Below are positions 8,007-17,115 of a stretch of 64,000 bases of DNA, one piece after another. Every line of letters begins with the position of its first letter. The first letter of the stretch is position 1. Source of the DNA: Caballeronia sp. TF1N1 (lineage in GTDB: Bacteria; Pseudomonadota; Gammaproteobacteria; Burkholderiales; Burkholderiaceae); NCBI RefSeq assembly GCF_022878925.1, contig NZ_CP084627.1, positions 558,001-622,000 on the forward strand, given 5' to 3'. The position numbers were made by a program, and so were the translations under genes. The notes under the pieces are model-generated. The model did no database searches. It was not told the DNA's origin and saw nothing but the letters and a program-made list of their open reading frames with translations.

Positions 8007-11000
8007 ATGAACATATCCAAATTTTTCATCGACCGTCCGATCTTTGCGGGCGTGCTGTCGGTGATCGTGTTGCTGGCTGGCGTCATCGCCATGTTCAAGC
8101 TGCCGATCTCCGAGTACCCGGAAGTCGTACCGCCTTCGGTCGTGGTGCACGCGCAGTATCCGGGCGCGAATCCGAAGGTGATCGCGGAGACCGTGGCCTC
8201 GCCGATCGAAGAGCAGATCAACGGCGTCGAGGACATGCTCTACATGCAGTCGCAGGCGAATAGCGACGGCAACCTCACGACCACGGTCACGTTCAAGCTC
8301 GGCACCGATCCGGACAAGAACACGCAGCTCGTTCAGAACCGCGTGAATCAGGCTTTGCCGCGCTTGCCGCAAGACGTGCAGCGGCTTGGCGTGACCACCA
8401 TCAAATCCTCGCCGACGCTGACGATGGTGGTTCACCTGAACTCGCCGAACAACCGTTACGACATGACGTATCTGCGCAACTATGCGCTGATCAACGTGAA
8501 GGATCGGCTCGAACGCATCTCGGGTGTGGGTGAAGTGCAGCTGTGGGGTTCGGGCGATTATTCGATGCGCGTATGGCTCGATCCGCAAAAGGTCGCGCAA
8601 CGCGGCATGACGGCGACCGACGTGGTCAATGCCATTCGTGAACAGAACGTGCAGGTGGCGGCAGGCGTGATCGGTGGTTCGCCCACGCTGCCGAATACGC
8701 CCCTGCAATTGAACGTGAATGCACGCGGCCGCTTGCAGAACGAGTCCGAGTTCCGCGACATCGTGCTGAAGACATCGCCCGATGGTGCAGTCACGCATCT
8801 GAGCGATGTGGCGCGCGTCGAACTCGCGGCATCGGAATATGGCTTGCGTTCCTTGCTCGACAACAAGTCGGCGGTTGCAATCGCAATCAATCAGCAGCCG
8901 GGTGCAAATTCGCTGCAAATCTCCGATGAAGTGCGCAAGACGATGAAGGAACTGCAGGCGGATATGCCTGCGGGTCTCGAGTATCAGATCGTCTATGACC
9001 CGACGCAGTTCGTGCGCTCCAGTATCGAAGCGGTAATTCATACGCTCGCAGAAGCCATCGCTTTGGTCGTGCTCGTGGTGATCGTGTTCCTGCAAACTTG
9101 GCGTGCTTCGATCATTCCGTTGCTGGCGGTGCCGGTGTCGATTGTCGGCACGTTCTCGCTGTTGCTTGCGTTCGGCTTCTCTATCAACGCGCTGTCATTG
9201 TTCGGGATGGTCCTCGCGATTGGCATCGTGGTGGACGATGCAATCGTCGTCGTGGAGAACGTCGAACGTAATATCGAAGCGGGGTTATCTGCCCGAGAGG
9301 CGACGTATCAGGCCATGCGCGAAGTGAGCGGGCCAATCATCGCAATTGCCTTGACGCTCGTAGCCGTGTTCGTGCCGCTCGCGTTCATGTCGGGCCTCAC
9401 GGGTCAGTTCTACAAGCAGTTCGCGATGACCATCGCTATCTCAACGGTGATCTCCGCATTCAACTCGTTGACCTTGTCGCCCGCGCTGGCTGCGATGTTG
9501 CTCAAGGGTCACGATGAACCGAAGGACTGGCTCACCCGTGGCATGGACCGTGTGTTCGGCGGCTTCTTCCGTCAGTTCAACAAGGTCTTTCATCGCGGTT
9601 CGGATGCCTACGGCAAGGGCGTGAAGAGCGTCATCAACCGCAAGGCCGTGATGATGGTGCTGTATGCGGTGCTGCTTGCAGGTGCGGTTTTGATGGGCAA
9701 GATTGTGCCGGGCGGTTTCGTGCCCGCGCAGGACAAGGAATATCTGATCAGCTTCGCGCAATTGCCCAATGGCGCATCGCTCGACCGTACCGAAGGCGTG
9801 ATTCGGCAGATGAGCGACATCGCGCTCAAGCAACCGGGCGTGGAAAGCGCAGTGGAATTTCCGGGCTTGTCGGTGAACGGCTTTACGAACTCATCGAGCG
9901 CGGGGATCGTGTTCGTGACGTTGAAGCCCTTCAAGAACCGCGTGAATGACAAGGCACTTTCCGCCAATGCGATCGCGGGTGCGCTGAATCAGAAGTATGC
10001 GGGTATCAAGGGGTCGTTCATCGCCGTGTTCCCACCGCCGCCGGTTCTCGGGCTGGGTACGCTCGGTGGTTTCAAGATGCAACTGGAGGACCGTGGTGCG
10101 CTCGGTTACGCAGCGCTCGCGGATGCGACGCAGGCGTTCATCAAGCGTGCCTCGCAGACGCCTGAACTCGGACCGACGTTCTCGAGCTATCAGATCAACG
10201 TGCCGCAGCTGAACGTCGATCTGGATCGCGTCAAGGCCAAGCAGCTTGGCGTATCTGTGACAGATGTTTTCGACACGATGCAGGTGTATCTCGGCTCGCT
10301 CTACGTGAACGACTTCAACCGCTTCGGACGCGTGTATCAAGTGCGCGTGCAGGCCGATGCCCCGTTCCGCGCGAACCCTGAAGATATCGGCTTGCTGAAG
10401 ACCCGCAACGCGAATGGCGACATGGTGCCGCTCTCGTCGCTCGTCAGGGTGACGCCGACCTATGGTCCGGAAATGGTGGTGCGCTACAACGGCTACACGG
10501 CAGCTGACATCAACGGCGGTCCGGCTCCTGGCTATTCATCGGGTCAGGCGCAGGCAGCGGCGGAGCGAATCGCCGCAGAAGTGTTGCCGCGCGGGATCAA
10601 GTTCGAATGGACCGATCTCACGTATCAGCAGATTCTCGCGGGCAATGCGGCTTTGTGGGTGTTCCCGATCAGCGTGCTGCTCGTGTTCCTCGTGCTTGCA
10701 GCGTTGTATGAAAGCCTGACCCTGCCGCTCGCGGTGATCCTGATCGTACCGATGAGCATTCTGTCGGCGCTGCTCGGTGTTTGGCTTACGGATGGCGACA
10801 ACAACATCTTCACGCAGATTGGTTTGATGGTGCTGGTGGGCTTGTCGGCGAAGAACGCGATTCTCATCGTGGAGTTCGCCCGCGAACTGGAGATGCAGGG
10901 ACGCTCGATCGTGCAGGCCGCGATCGAAGCAAGCCGCTTGCGCTTGCGCCCGATTCTGATGACATCCATCGCCTTCATCATGGGCGTGGTCCCGCTCGTA

Positions 11001-11207
11001 CTGTCTTCGGGTGCGGGTTCGGAGATGCGTCATGCAATGGGCGTTGCGGTGTTCTTCGGCATGCTGGGTGTCACGCTCTTCGGTCTGATGCTGACGCCGG
11101 TCTTCTACGTGATCCTGCGCAAGCTCTCGCGCACGGAGCATGTGACGGACAAGCACGGCTCGCATCCGCAGATGCGGGGTATCGGCGGCTCTTACGAGGC
11201 GCAATGA
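8007..11207 (+). CDS. bpeF: RND multidrug efflux pump, inner-membrane transporter (BpeF/CeoB type)
   Basis: A 1066-residue pump of the HAE-1 RND family, normal in length. It begins MNISKFFIDRPIFAGVLS, the conserved first membrane helix. GIVVDDAIVVVENVER places Asp410 and Asp411, the proton-relay pair, in the fourth helix. Two large periplasmic loops follow helices 1 and 7, and the internal duplication repeats as a second FAREL motif in the C-terminal half. It exports amphiphilic drugs in exchange for protons; relatives confer resistance to chloramphenicol, trimethoprim and fluoroquinolones. The stop overlaps an alternative start of the outer-membrane gene. Confidence 0.92.
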   Translation: MNISKFFIDRPIFAGVLSVIVLLAGVIAMFKLPISEYPEVVPPSVVVHAQYPGANPKVIAETVASPIEEQINGVEDMLYMQSQANSDGNLTTTVTFKLGTDPDKNTQLVQNRVNQALPRLPQDVQRLGVTTIKSSPTLTMVVHLNSPNNRYDMTYLRNYALINVKDRLERISGVGEVQLWGSGDYSMRVWLDPQKVAQRGMTATDVVNAIREQNVQVAAGVIGGSPTLPNTPLQLNVNARGRLQNESEFRDIVLKTSPDGAVTHLSDVARVELAASEYGLRSLLDNKSAVAIAINQQPGANSLQISDEVRKTMKELQADMPAGLEYQIVYDPTQFVRSSIEAVIHTLAEAIALVVLVVIVFLQTWRASIIPLLAVPVSIVGTFSLLLAFGFSINALSLFGMVLAIGIVVDDAIVVVENVERNIEAGLSAREATYQAMREVSGPIIAIALTLVAVFVPLAFMSGLTGQFYKQFAMTIAISTVISAFNSLTLSPALAAMLLKGHDEPKDWLTRGMDRVFGGFFRQFNKVFHRGSDAYGKGVKSVINRKAVMMVLYAVLLAGAVLMGKIVPGGFVPAQDKEYLISFAQLPNGASLDRTEGVIRQMSDIALKQPGVESAVEFPGLSVNGFTNSSSAGIVFVTLKPFKNRVNDKALSANAIAGALNQKYAGIKGSFIAVFPPPPVLGLGTLGGFKMQLEDRGALGYAALADATQAFIKRASQTPELGPTFSSYQINVPQLNVDLDRVKAKQLGVSVTDVFDTMQVYLGSLYVNDFNRFGRVYQVRVQADAPFRANPEDIGLLKTRNANGDMVPLSSLVRVTPTYGPEMVVRYNGYTAADINGGPAPGYSSGQAQAAAERIAAEVLPRGIKFEWTDLTYQQILAGNAALWVFPISVLLVFLVLAALYESLTLPLAVILIVPMSILSALLGVWLTDGDNNIFTQIGLMVLVGLSAKNAILIVEFARELEMQGRSIVQAAIEASRLRLRPILMTSIAFIMGVVPLVLSSGAGSEMRHAMGVAVFFGMLGVTLFGLMLTPVFYVILRKLSRTEHVTDKHGSHPQMRGIGGSYEAQ

Positions 11208-11215
11208 GGTCAAAC

Positions 11216-12742
11216 ATGAACAAGTTGCATATGAAACGATGGCTGGGCCTTCCAAGTTTGATGGCGGCGCTGCTGGTGGTCGCGGGCTGCTCGCTCGCGC
11301 CCACTTACGAAAAGCCGGATGTGCATTCGCCTTCCGCTTACAAGGAAACGCCGCAACGAACCAGCGATACGAGGGCGCTTGCTCCTTCGGAAACGGGCAC
11401 CTGGAAAACGGCTCAACCTTCCGAAGAAATGATGCGCGGCGAGTGGTGGACCTTGTTCGATGATCCCGCGCTCAACGACCTCGAACGTCAGGCGCAGGAA
11501 GCGAACCAGAACCTCAAGGCAGCAGCGGCACGCGTGAAGGAAGCGCGCGCAATCAACCAGACTGCGCGTGCGGGTCTGTTCCCGACGCTCGATGCAGGCT
11601 TCGGTCCGACGCGTGAGAAGTTCTCGCCGGCATCGCAGTTCCTGCCGGCGGATGCCAACGTGCCTGCACAAACGTTGTGGCGTGCCCAGGCGAGCGCATC
11701 GTATGAAGTCGATCTGTTCGGCCGCGTTTCGGATTCCGTCAAAGCCGCCAACGCCGACACGCAACAAGGCGAAGCGCTTTTCCGCTCGGTGCAGTTGGCC
11801 TTGCAAGCGGACGTCGCGCAGAACTACTTCAATCTGCGCGAGCTCGATGCGGAGAACGATGTCTTCACGCGCACGGTGACGTTGCGCGAGCAAGCGTTGA
11901 AACTCGTGCAGCGCCGTTTCGATGAAGGCGACATCAGTGAACTCGATGTGGCGCGCGCCAAGTCCGAGCTCGCGACCGCGCGCTCGGATGCGATGACCGT
12001 GCAACGTCTGCGCGCATCGTCCGAGCATAGTCTTGCGGTGCTGCTCGGCAAGACGCCGGCTGAATTCAGCGTGGCGGCGAATCCGCTCAAGCCAGTGACG
12101 GTTCGCGTGCCGCCGGGCTTGCCTTCAACCTTGCTCGAACGTCGTCCTGACATTGCTGCTGCTGAACGTTCGATGGCCGCAGCAAATGCACGCATAGGCG
12201 TAGCGAAGGCTGCATTCTTCCCTTCGCTCACGTTGACGGGCGCAGGCGGCTTCGAGTCGGCAACGCTTGGCGATCTCTTCAAATGGTCGAGCAGAACATT
12301 CCTGCTGGGTCCTTTCGCGGGAACGGCGCTGAATATTCCAATCTTCGATGGCGGCCGTCGCAAGGGCAATCTCGCGAATGCACGTGCAATCTATGAAGAG
12401 GACGCCGCGAATTATCGGCAACAAGTGCTCGTTGCATTTCGTGAGGTAGAAGACAATTTGTCCGATTTGCGCATTCTCGAAGATCAGACGGCTACGCAAT
12501 CAGATGCGGTCAAGGCTTCGGTGCGCGCGGCACAACTCTCGCGAACGCAGTACACGGAAGGTGCGGTCAATTATCTCGATGTGATCGATGCGGAGCGCAC
12601 TGTGCTGCAATCGCAGCGTACTTCGGTGCAGCTTGCGGGAACGCAGGCGGTATCCACAGTCAACTTGATACGTGCATTAGGCGGCGGCTGGGGCGATGCG
12701 ATGCCCGCGCCGGTGCCTGAGCCGAGTCTCGCGCAGAAGTAA
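11216..12742 (+). CDS. oprC: RND efflux outer-membrane lipoprotein channel (OprC/OpcM type)
   Basis: A 508-residue TolC-family outer-membrane factor of the NodT type. A lipoprotein signal ends in LVVAGC with Cys25. The repeated OEP domains are visible in two halves (about 100-290 and 300-500), each with long helices such as ASYEVDLFGRVSDSV. I choose ATG 11216 because GAGG lies six bases upstream; an ATG four codons earlier overlaps the pump stop (ATGA) and is possible. It is the last gene of the efflux operon and is followed by a clear terminator. Confidence 0.9.
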   Translation: MNKLHMKRWLGLPSLMAALLVVAGCSLAPTYEKPDVHSPSAYKETPQRTSDTRALAPSETGTWKTAQPSEEMMRGEWWTLFDDPALNDLERQAQEANQNLKAAAARVKEARAINQTARAGLFPTLDAGFGPTREKFSPASQFLPADANVPAQTLWRAQASASYEVDLFGRVSDSVKAANADTQQGEALFRSVQLALQADVAQNYFNLRELDAENDVFTRTVTLREQALKLVQRRFDEGDISELDVARAKSELATARSDAMTVQRLRASSEHSLAVLLGKTPAEFSVAANPLKPVTVRVPPGLPSTLLERRPDIAAAERSMAAANARIGVAKAAFFPSLTLTGAGGFESATLGDLFKWSSRTFLLGPFAGTALNIPIFDGGRRKGNLANARAIYEEDAANYRQQVLVAFREVEDNLSDLRILEDQTATQSDAVKASVRAAQLSRTQYTEGAVNYLDVIDAERTVLQSQRTSVQLAGTQAVSTVNLIRALGGGWGDAMPAPVPEPSLAQK

Positions 12743-12751
12743 TGTGTCTTC

Positions 12752-12780
12752 AAGGCCCTGCAGAATGCAGGGCCTTATTG
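12752..12780 (+). terminator. Terminator of the efflux operon
   Basis: An 11 bp perfect stem (AAGGCCCTGCA and complement) with loop GAA, ten bases after the oprC stop, followed by ATTGTTC. It is a good intrinsic terminator with a short T tract. Confidence 0.85.
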
Positions 12781-12871
12781 TTCGTATCGGGGAACATATG
12801 TCTTCATCCGCGGGCCATTTATCCCGGGCCTGCAAATCCCTAAAATTCTTATATGGAAATGGGAGCTAAAG

Positions 12872-13078
12872 ATGAAAGCATTAATTGCCCGACAACTGTA
12901 TCAACCAGCCGTGGTGCTGCCACTGCTGCTACTCATGCGCCTGATGGTCACCCTTGACTTCAACCTCGCGCAAGTCATGTTCGTGATGGTGTTCAAGGGT
13001 TCGCAGCAAGCGTATCAGTTTGCCATTCGCCGCACGCTGCACCGTCAGGAACACATCGGGTGCAGTCACTGCTGCTAA
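12872..13078 (+). CDS. Small membrane protein of unknown function
   Basis: A 68-residue frame beginning MKALIARQLYQPAVV. Residues 11-42 are strongly hydrophobic and could form one long or two short membrane segments. A basic, amphipathic part and a CSHCC end follow. A ribosome-binding site GGGAG lies six bases before the ATG, which supports a real gene. It follows the efflux terminator and converges on ppk2, whose stop is seven bases away. I do not recognise the family. Confidence 0.55.
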   Translation: MKALIARQLYQPAVVLPLLLLMRLMVTLDFNLAQVMFVMVFKGSQQAYQFAIRRTLHRQEHIGCSHCC

Positions 13079-13084
13079 AGCGCT

Positions 13085-13981
13085 TTAGTAAATCTCCGGG
13101 ACGTACATGGTCTCCGGCACGGGCTGCCGCAAATAATCCGGATTGAATACGCGCTCGGGCAGCGTGATCGCAGAGTGCTCGATCTCGTGATACGGCACCT
13201 GACTCAACAGATGATGCATGCAGTTCAGCCGCGCACGCTTCTTGTCGACGGCCTGAACCACCCACCACGGCGCTTCGGGAATGTGCGAACGCTGCAGCAT
13301 GACTTCCTTAGCGGCTGTATAGGCTTCCCAGCGGCGTCGGCTTTCGAGGTCCATCGGACTCAGCTTCCACTGCTTTAGCGGATCTTCAATACGCGCCTCG
13401 AAGCGCACTTCCTGTTCGTCATCGGTAATAGAAAACCAGTACTTGATGATCTGAACGCCGCTACGCACGAGCATCTTTTCGAACTCGGGCACGGAACGGA
13501 AAAACTCTTCGTATTCGGCGTCAGTACAGAAGTTCATCACGCGTTCTACTCCCGCGCGGTTATACCAGCTTCGATCGAACAGAACGATTTCGCCGCCTGC
13601 CGGAAGATGCGATACGTAGCGCTGGAAATACCATTGCGTGCGTTCACGATTATTCGGCGCAGGCAGAGCAGCGACGCGGCACACGCGCGGGTTCAGCCGC
13701 TGCGTGATGCGCTTGATCGCACCACCTTTACCGGCCGCATCGCGGCCTTCAAAAATCACCACGAGTCTATGGCCCGTATGCACGACCCAATCTTGCAACT
13801 TCACCAGTTCGCCCTGCAAGCGAAATAGCTCGCGGAAATAGGTCTTACGAAGCTGCCGTTCCTCGTCGGAGAACGCTGCCTCGCCATCCAGGAAGCGGTC
13901 GTCGATCTCCATTTCGAACTCTTCGTCGTAGCTGTCGATCAGGTCGGCATGGAAGCGGCGCTGCTTGTCCATCTCGTTCAT
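13085..13981 (-). CDS. ppk2: Polyphosphate kinase 2
   Basis: A 298-residue single-domain PPK2, which transfers phosphate between polyphosphate and nucleotides, usually favouring nucleotide phosphorylation. Walker A is GRDAAGKGG at 79-87 and the Walker B region is FDRSWYNRAG at 135-144. The lid helix with its basic residues (APNNRERTQWYFQRY) lies between them. The length fits class I or III enzymes that phosphorylate ADP or GDP; sequence alone does not fix the preferred nucleotide here. The gene stands alone, divergent from the reductase gene at 14194. Confidence 0.92.
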   Translation of the reverse strand: MNEMDKQRRFHADLIDSYDEEFEMEIDDRFLDGEAAFSDEERQLRKTYFRELFRLQGELVKLQDWVVHTGHRLVVIFEGRDAAGKGGAIKRITQRLNPRVCRVAALPAPNNRERTQWYFQRYVSHLPAGGEIVLFDRSWYNRAGVERVMNFCTDAEYEEFFRSVPEFEKMLVRSGVQIIKYWFSITDDEQEVRFEARIEDPLKQWKLSPMDLESRRRWEAYTAAKEVMLQRSHIPEAPWWVVQAVDKKRARLNCMHHLLSQVPYHEIEHSAITLPERVFNPDYLRQPVPETMYVPEIY

Positions 13982-14193
13982 TGTGGGCTCCGTGGGCGGC
14001 TTGCCGCTGCAATTTTTGCGGCGCAGATTGCTTGATTATGACTGTATTCGAAGGCAATCATATGACGGCGTACGCAACGCTTTGCGCGTTTAGTGCACCA
14101 AGGGCAAATTGTCGAGGTCGCTTACGCCGTTAGAATGTTGCGACATTTCAGTGGCATTGCGATGGCAACTTTCCCTTCCGAGGCCAAGACACG

Positions 14194-15138
14194 ATGAATC
14201 AAACCTCAAGCGCGATTCCAATTTTCGACGCCGAACGCACCGCGCAGCTCGTTCCTTATGACCGCCTGGTCGACACGCTTGCCGCCACTATGCTCGATTA
14301 CGCGGCGGGCCGTATCGTCAGTCCGGAGCGGATGGTGGTGCCGCTTGCACAAGGAGGGATCATGTTGTCGATGCCTGCAAGCGCGGCGGACTTGGCCATG
14401 CACAAGCTCGTCAACGTGTGCGCGGGTAACGGTGCGCTTGGTTTGCCCACGATTCACGGACAGGTCACCGCATTCGATGCCGTCACCGGCGTGCCGCAAT
14501 TCATGCTCGACGGCCCTACTGTAACGGGGCGCAGAACGGCGGCGGTGTCGATGCTCGCTATCCGCGCTCTAAGCGAGCAGCCGCCAAAACAAGTGCTGGT
14601 GATCGGTACGGGCAAGCAGGCGGCCTATCATGTGGAGGCGATCGCAAGCGTTTATCCCGATGCATCGATCATTGTCCAGGGGTCGCGAGCCGAGCGTGCG
14701 AATGCATTCTGCAAGGCCTACGCAGCGGCTTCGCCAAAGTTAGCGGCGCTTGAAAGCTCAAACATTCCTGAAGCTGTCGATGTCGTCATCACCGCGACCA
14801 CCAGCAAGCAGCCTGTCTATACGCTGCCGGCGCGAGCAGATCGGTTGGTCATCGGTGTTGGCGCCTTTACGCCTGATGCGGCAGAAATAGCGTCGGGCAC
14901 TATCGATTCAAGCGCTTTGTATGTCGATGACCCGGCAGGCGCGCGCCATGAAGCGGGGGATTTCATCCTCGCCGGTGTGAAATGGGAGAACGTCAATTCA
15001 CTTGCACAAGCAATCACGGCAAGGGTGAAAAACGAACGCCCGGTCGTATTTAAATCCGTCGGATGCGCGGCATGGGATCTCGCTGCATGTCGAGTTGCTA
15101 GAGCTTTATTGTTAGACAAAAATAACCGCGCTATTTAA
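14194..15138 (+). CDS. Ornithine cyclodeaminase/mu-crystallin family reductase
   Basis: A 314-residue member of the OCD/mu-crystallin family. The Rossmann motif VLVIGTGKQA is at about 134-143, followed by VQGSRAERANAF, which is where the NAD(P)H ribose contact sits. The substrate end has the TGRRTAAVS segment and the conserved VFKSVGCAAWDLAAC signature near the C terminus. The closest characterised type I recognise is the Delta1-pyrroline-2-carboxylate/Delta1-piperideine-2-carboxylate reductase (LhpI). Ornithine cyclodeaminase or alanine dehydrogenase activity is also possible. No hydroxyproline or lysine catabolic genes adjoin it, so context does not settle the substrate. Confidence 0.78.
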   Translation: MNQTSSAIPIFDAERTAQLVPYDRLVDTLAATMLDYAAGRIVSPERMVVPLAQGGIMLSMPASAADLAMHKLVNVCAGNGALGLPTIHGQVTAFDAVTGVPQFMLDGPTVTGRRTAAVSMLAIRALSEQPPKQVLVIGTGKQAAYHVEAIASVYPDASIIVQGSRAERANAFCKAYAAASPKLAALESSNIPEAVDVVITATTSKQPVYTLPARADRLVIGVGAFTPDAAEIASGTIDSSALYVDDPAGARHEAGDFILAGVKWENVNSLAQAITARVKNERPVVFKSVGCAAWDLAACRVARALLLDKNNRAI

Positions 15139-15214
15139 GGCGCTAGCTGGCTTGGAACGTTCCTTGCTGAATGTCTGTTCAATCGAAAGCTGGCGCAAGC
15201 GCCTTTGCACCCAA

Positions 15215-15529
15215 ATGAACAGACCCATGAATAGCCGATACGACACCAGATGGACGCCCGGTTTTCCCGCGCGCGACGACGGGAATGATGGATCAGGCGG
15301 TGCGTCCGCGCAGCCTAACGCGGCGCCGCGGGCTGCTTACTTTATCTCCGTGCTGGAGCTTGCAACTGGCGAGAAGCTGGGCAATGACGAGCGCTTACGC
15401 GCCGTCGCCATGCTTGAATCGCAGTTTGGCGAGGGGCGTCCACGTACGCTTAAGGAGGCCGTGCGCATTTGTGCCGGAGCCATCGATTCATCGACATTGC
15501 AGCGAATGGCGCGTGGCGCTAAGGCTTAA
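15215..15529 (+). CDS. Hypothetical protein
   Basis: A frame of about 104 residues. The first 45 are low-complexity and polar (many Gly, Ala, Asn and Asp). The rest is a compact helical part (ISVLELATGEKLGNDERLR through AGAIDSSTLQRMARG) that looks like a real fold. No start has a good ribosome site: ATG 15215, ATG 15227 and an ATG at 15152 are all possible. It lies on the same strand 76 bases after the reductase gene. I do not recognise the family. Confidence 0.45.
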   Translation: MNRPMNSRYDTRWTPGFPARDDGNDGSGGASAQPNAAPRAAYFISVLELATGEKLGNDERLRAVAMLESQFGEGRPRTLKEAVRICAGAIDSSTLQRMARGAKA

Positions 15530-15584
15530 GAAGGGCCTTAGCGAGCGACGCAATTCGTTCACGGTCTTGTAAGACAGGCGGCTC

Positions 15585-16310
15585 TTATTTAACCGTCTGA
15601 ATCACTTCGAAGCCTTCGAATTCCGGGTGGCCCAAGTAAAGCTGCCTGGTTTCTCCGCCCGCATTGCGATGCGCGGCGCGAAATGCGTCAGACTGGGTCC
15701 ACTGTTCGAACGCAGCATGGTTTGTCCAGATCGTGTGACTCGAATAGAGCACATGGTCATCCCGCGTCGGTCCCTTTAGCAGATGGAACTCCACGAAGCC
15801 CGGCACTTCCTTGAGGTGCGTGTCGCGGTTTGTCCAGAGATGTTCGAAATCGGCTTCCGCGCCTGGAACGATCTTGAAGCGGTTCATGGCAATGTACATG
15901 TCGATATGGCTCCTTGGTTTTAGGCATTCGAAAAATAATGAGGCCTTTGACAGTTCGACCAGCGTCCTAAAGCCGCCGAAGAACATGCGTTTGGGATCGA
16001 ACGGCGGTTCGCCGTTTTCCATCATGCTCTTAAGACGCGAGTCTTCCATTACTTTGGCGTTGACGGCGTCACGCTGTTCGCGCGATTCATAGACTATCCA
16101 CGAGAACACCACCGTTTCGCCTTCCTTGAGCTGTACGCTTCGAGGGAACGAGGTGAGCTCGCCTGGCTTAACATCGTCGGCAATACATTCGACAAACTGC
16201 AGCGCGCCATACTCCAGCCATATTTTGCCCGCTGCATCGGCCATGCTGCGATACGCGTCGACCTTGTCGATCGGCACTGGTACGACGAAACCATCCACAT
16301 AGTGCGCCAT
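15585..16310 (-). CDS. DUF1428 protein fused to an antibiotic-biosynthesis-monooxygenase domain
   Basis: A 241-residue frame made of two parts that are usually separate genes. Residues 1-120 are a complete DUF1428 protein (YVDGFVVPVP start, MFFGGFRTLVEL end). Residues 138-241 are a complete ABM/HmoA-like ferredoxin-fold monooxygenase beginning MYIAMNRFKIVPGAEADFE, a typical start for that family. The 17-residue link does not look like a designed linker. It encodes an AAGGAG ribosome site ten bases before the internal ATG at 15899, and the codon after VEL is TCA, one substitution from a stop. The simplest reading is a stop-loss fusion of two adjacent genes, with possible internal initiation of the second. 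Confidence 0.75.
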   Translation of the reverse strand: MAHYVDGFVVPVPIDKVDAYRSMADAAGKIWLEYGALQFVECIADDVKPGELTSFPRSVQLKEGETVVFSWIVYESREQRDAVNAKVMEDSRLKSMMENGEPPFDPKRMFFGGFRTLVELSKASLFFECLKPRSHIDMYIAMNRFKIVPGAEADFEHLWTNRDTHLKEVPGFVEFHLLKGPTRDDHVLYSSHTIWTNHAAFEQWTQSDAFRAAHRNAGGETRQLYLGHPEFEGFEVIQTVK

Positions 16311-16371
16311 TGCTGTCTCCTTTGAGCGAACCAGTCGCTGCTTGCTTTGAGCACCGGGCGGCCATCTAAGT

Positions 16372-16920
16372 TCAGGAGGGCACGTACGTCCATTTGCCTT
16401 CCGCGAACTTGAGCAAGACGGACGACAGCGGCGCGAGATCCATCTTGAGTATCGACGACAACGGTTCGTCGCGCACGATACAGAGCGCCGCCTTCATGAC
16501 GATGGCGTGCGTTACGACTATGCAGTATTCGTGCTCCGTATTCGAAGCAAGCCCCTCGAGCGCTTTCTCAACGCGCTTTGACAGCATTGCCACGCTCTCG
16601 CCGCCATGCGGCCTTGCATGGGGATCGGAAAGCCATGCCGCAACGTCTTGAGGCTCGCGCTCACTAACCTCGCGAATGGAACGACCGCGCCATTCTCCAT
16701 AGTCGATGTCGTCGAATGCGGCATCGATCGAGAAATCTGTCGTGATCCAGGCCGCTGTTTCGCAAGCAGCGCGGGCCGGGCTGGATGTAACGCGGCTTGG
16801 CTCGCCCGGGAGGTCGAGCGTGCATTCAGCCTGTTCGACAGGCTCGTCGCCTTGCGGAAAACGCCCACCTTTCATGGCATGCGTGGCGGCGTGGCACAGC
16901 AAAATCAATGTCGATTGCAT
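16372..16920 (-). CDS. Histidine phosphatase family protein with altered RHG motif
   Basis: A 182-residue protein of the phosphoglycerate mutase-like superfamily. The phospho-acceptor His10 is present, but the usual Arg before it is Cys9 and the following Gly is Ala (LLCHAATHAMKGG). The second His (VVTHAIVMKAA) and the Glu of DYGEWRG are kept. The missing Arg would weaken phosphate binding, so activity is uncertain. Its divergence from the riboswitch-controlled cbtBA genes makes alpha-ribazole phosphatase (CobC) a tempting guess, but the sequence is too divergent to call it that. Confidence 0.7.
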   Translation of the reverse strand: MQSTLILLCHAATHAMKGGRFPQGDEPVEQAECTLDLPGEPSRVTSSPARAACETAAWITTDFSIDAAFDDIDYGEWRGRSIREVSEREPQDVAAWLSDPHARPHGGESVAMLSKRVEKALEGLASNTEHEYCIVVTHAIVMKAALCIVRDEPLSSILKMDLAPLSSVLLKFAEGKWTYVPS

Positions 16921-16939
16921 AGCCTTTAGCTCATGGTCG

Positions 16940-16968
16940 TTTTACTTTGCTGGCAATCATCATAGAAT
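16940..16968 (+). promoter_or_regulatory. Probable sigma-70 promoter of the cbtBA transcript
   Basis: TTTTAC and TAGAAT are separated by 17 bases immediately upstream of the cobalamin riboswitch. The -10 is one base from consensus; the -35 is weak. Position relative to the riboswitch is the main support. Confidence 0.5.
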
Positions 16969-16971
16969 GGC

Positions 16972-17095
16972 AAGCTTGCAGTGCGAGGAAGCCGGTGGAA
17001 GCCCGGCACGGTCGCGCCACTGTATGCGGTTCGCGCTAAGAGCGCGATGCCGCGAGTCAGACCCCGCTGCATGCTCTTCGTCTATCGGGACGCGC
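16972..17095 (+). promoter_or_regulatory. Cobalamin riboswitch upstream of cbtBA
   Basis: The leader shows the ordered elements of a cobalamin riboswitch: GAAGCCGGTGGAAGCCCGG, the B12 box core GTCGCGCCACTGT, a variable hairpin (TTCGCGCTAAGAGCGCGA), and GCGAGTCAGACC near the end. The aptamer ends about 20 bases before the TGGAGAAA ribosome site of cbtB, so control is probably at translation initiation or by early termination. This fits repression of cobalt uptake when cobalamin is plentiful. Ends are approximate. Confidence 0.9.
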
Positions 17096-17115
17096 TTTTC
17101 CCTGGAGAAATTTCA

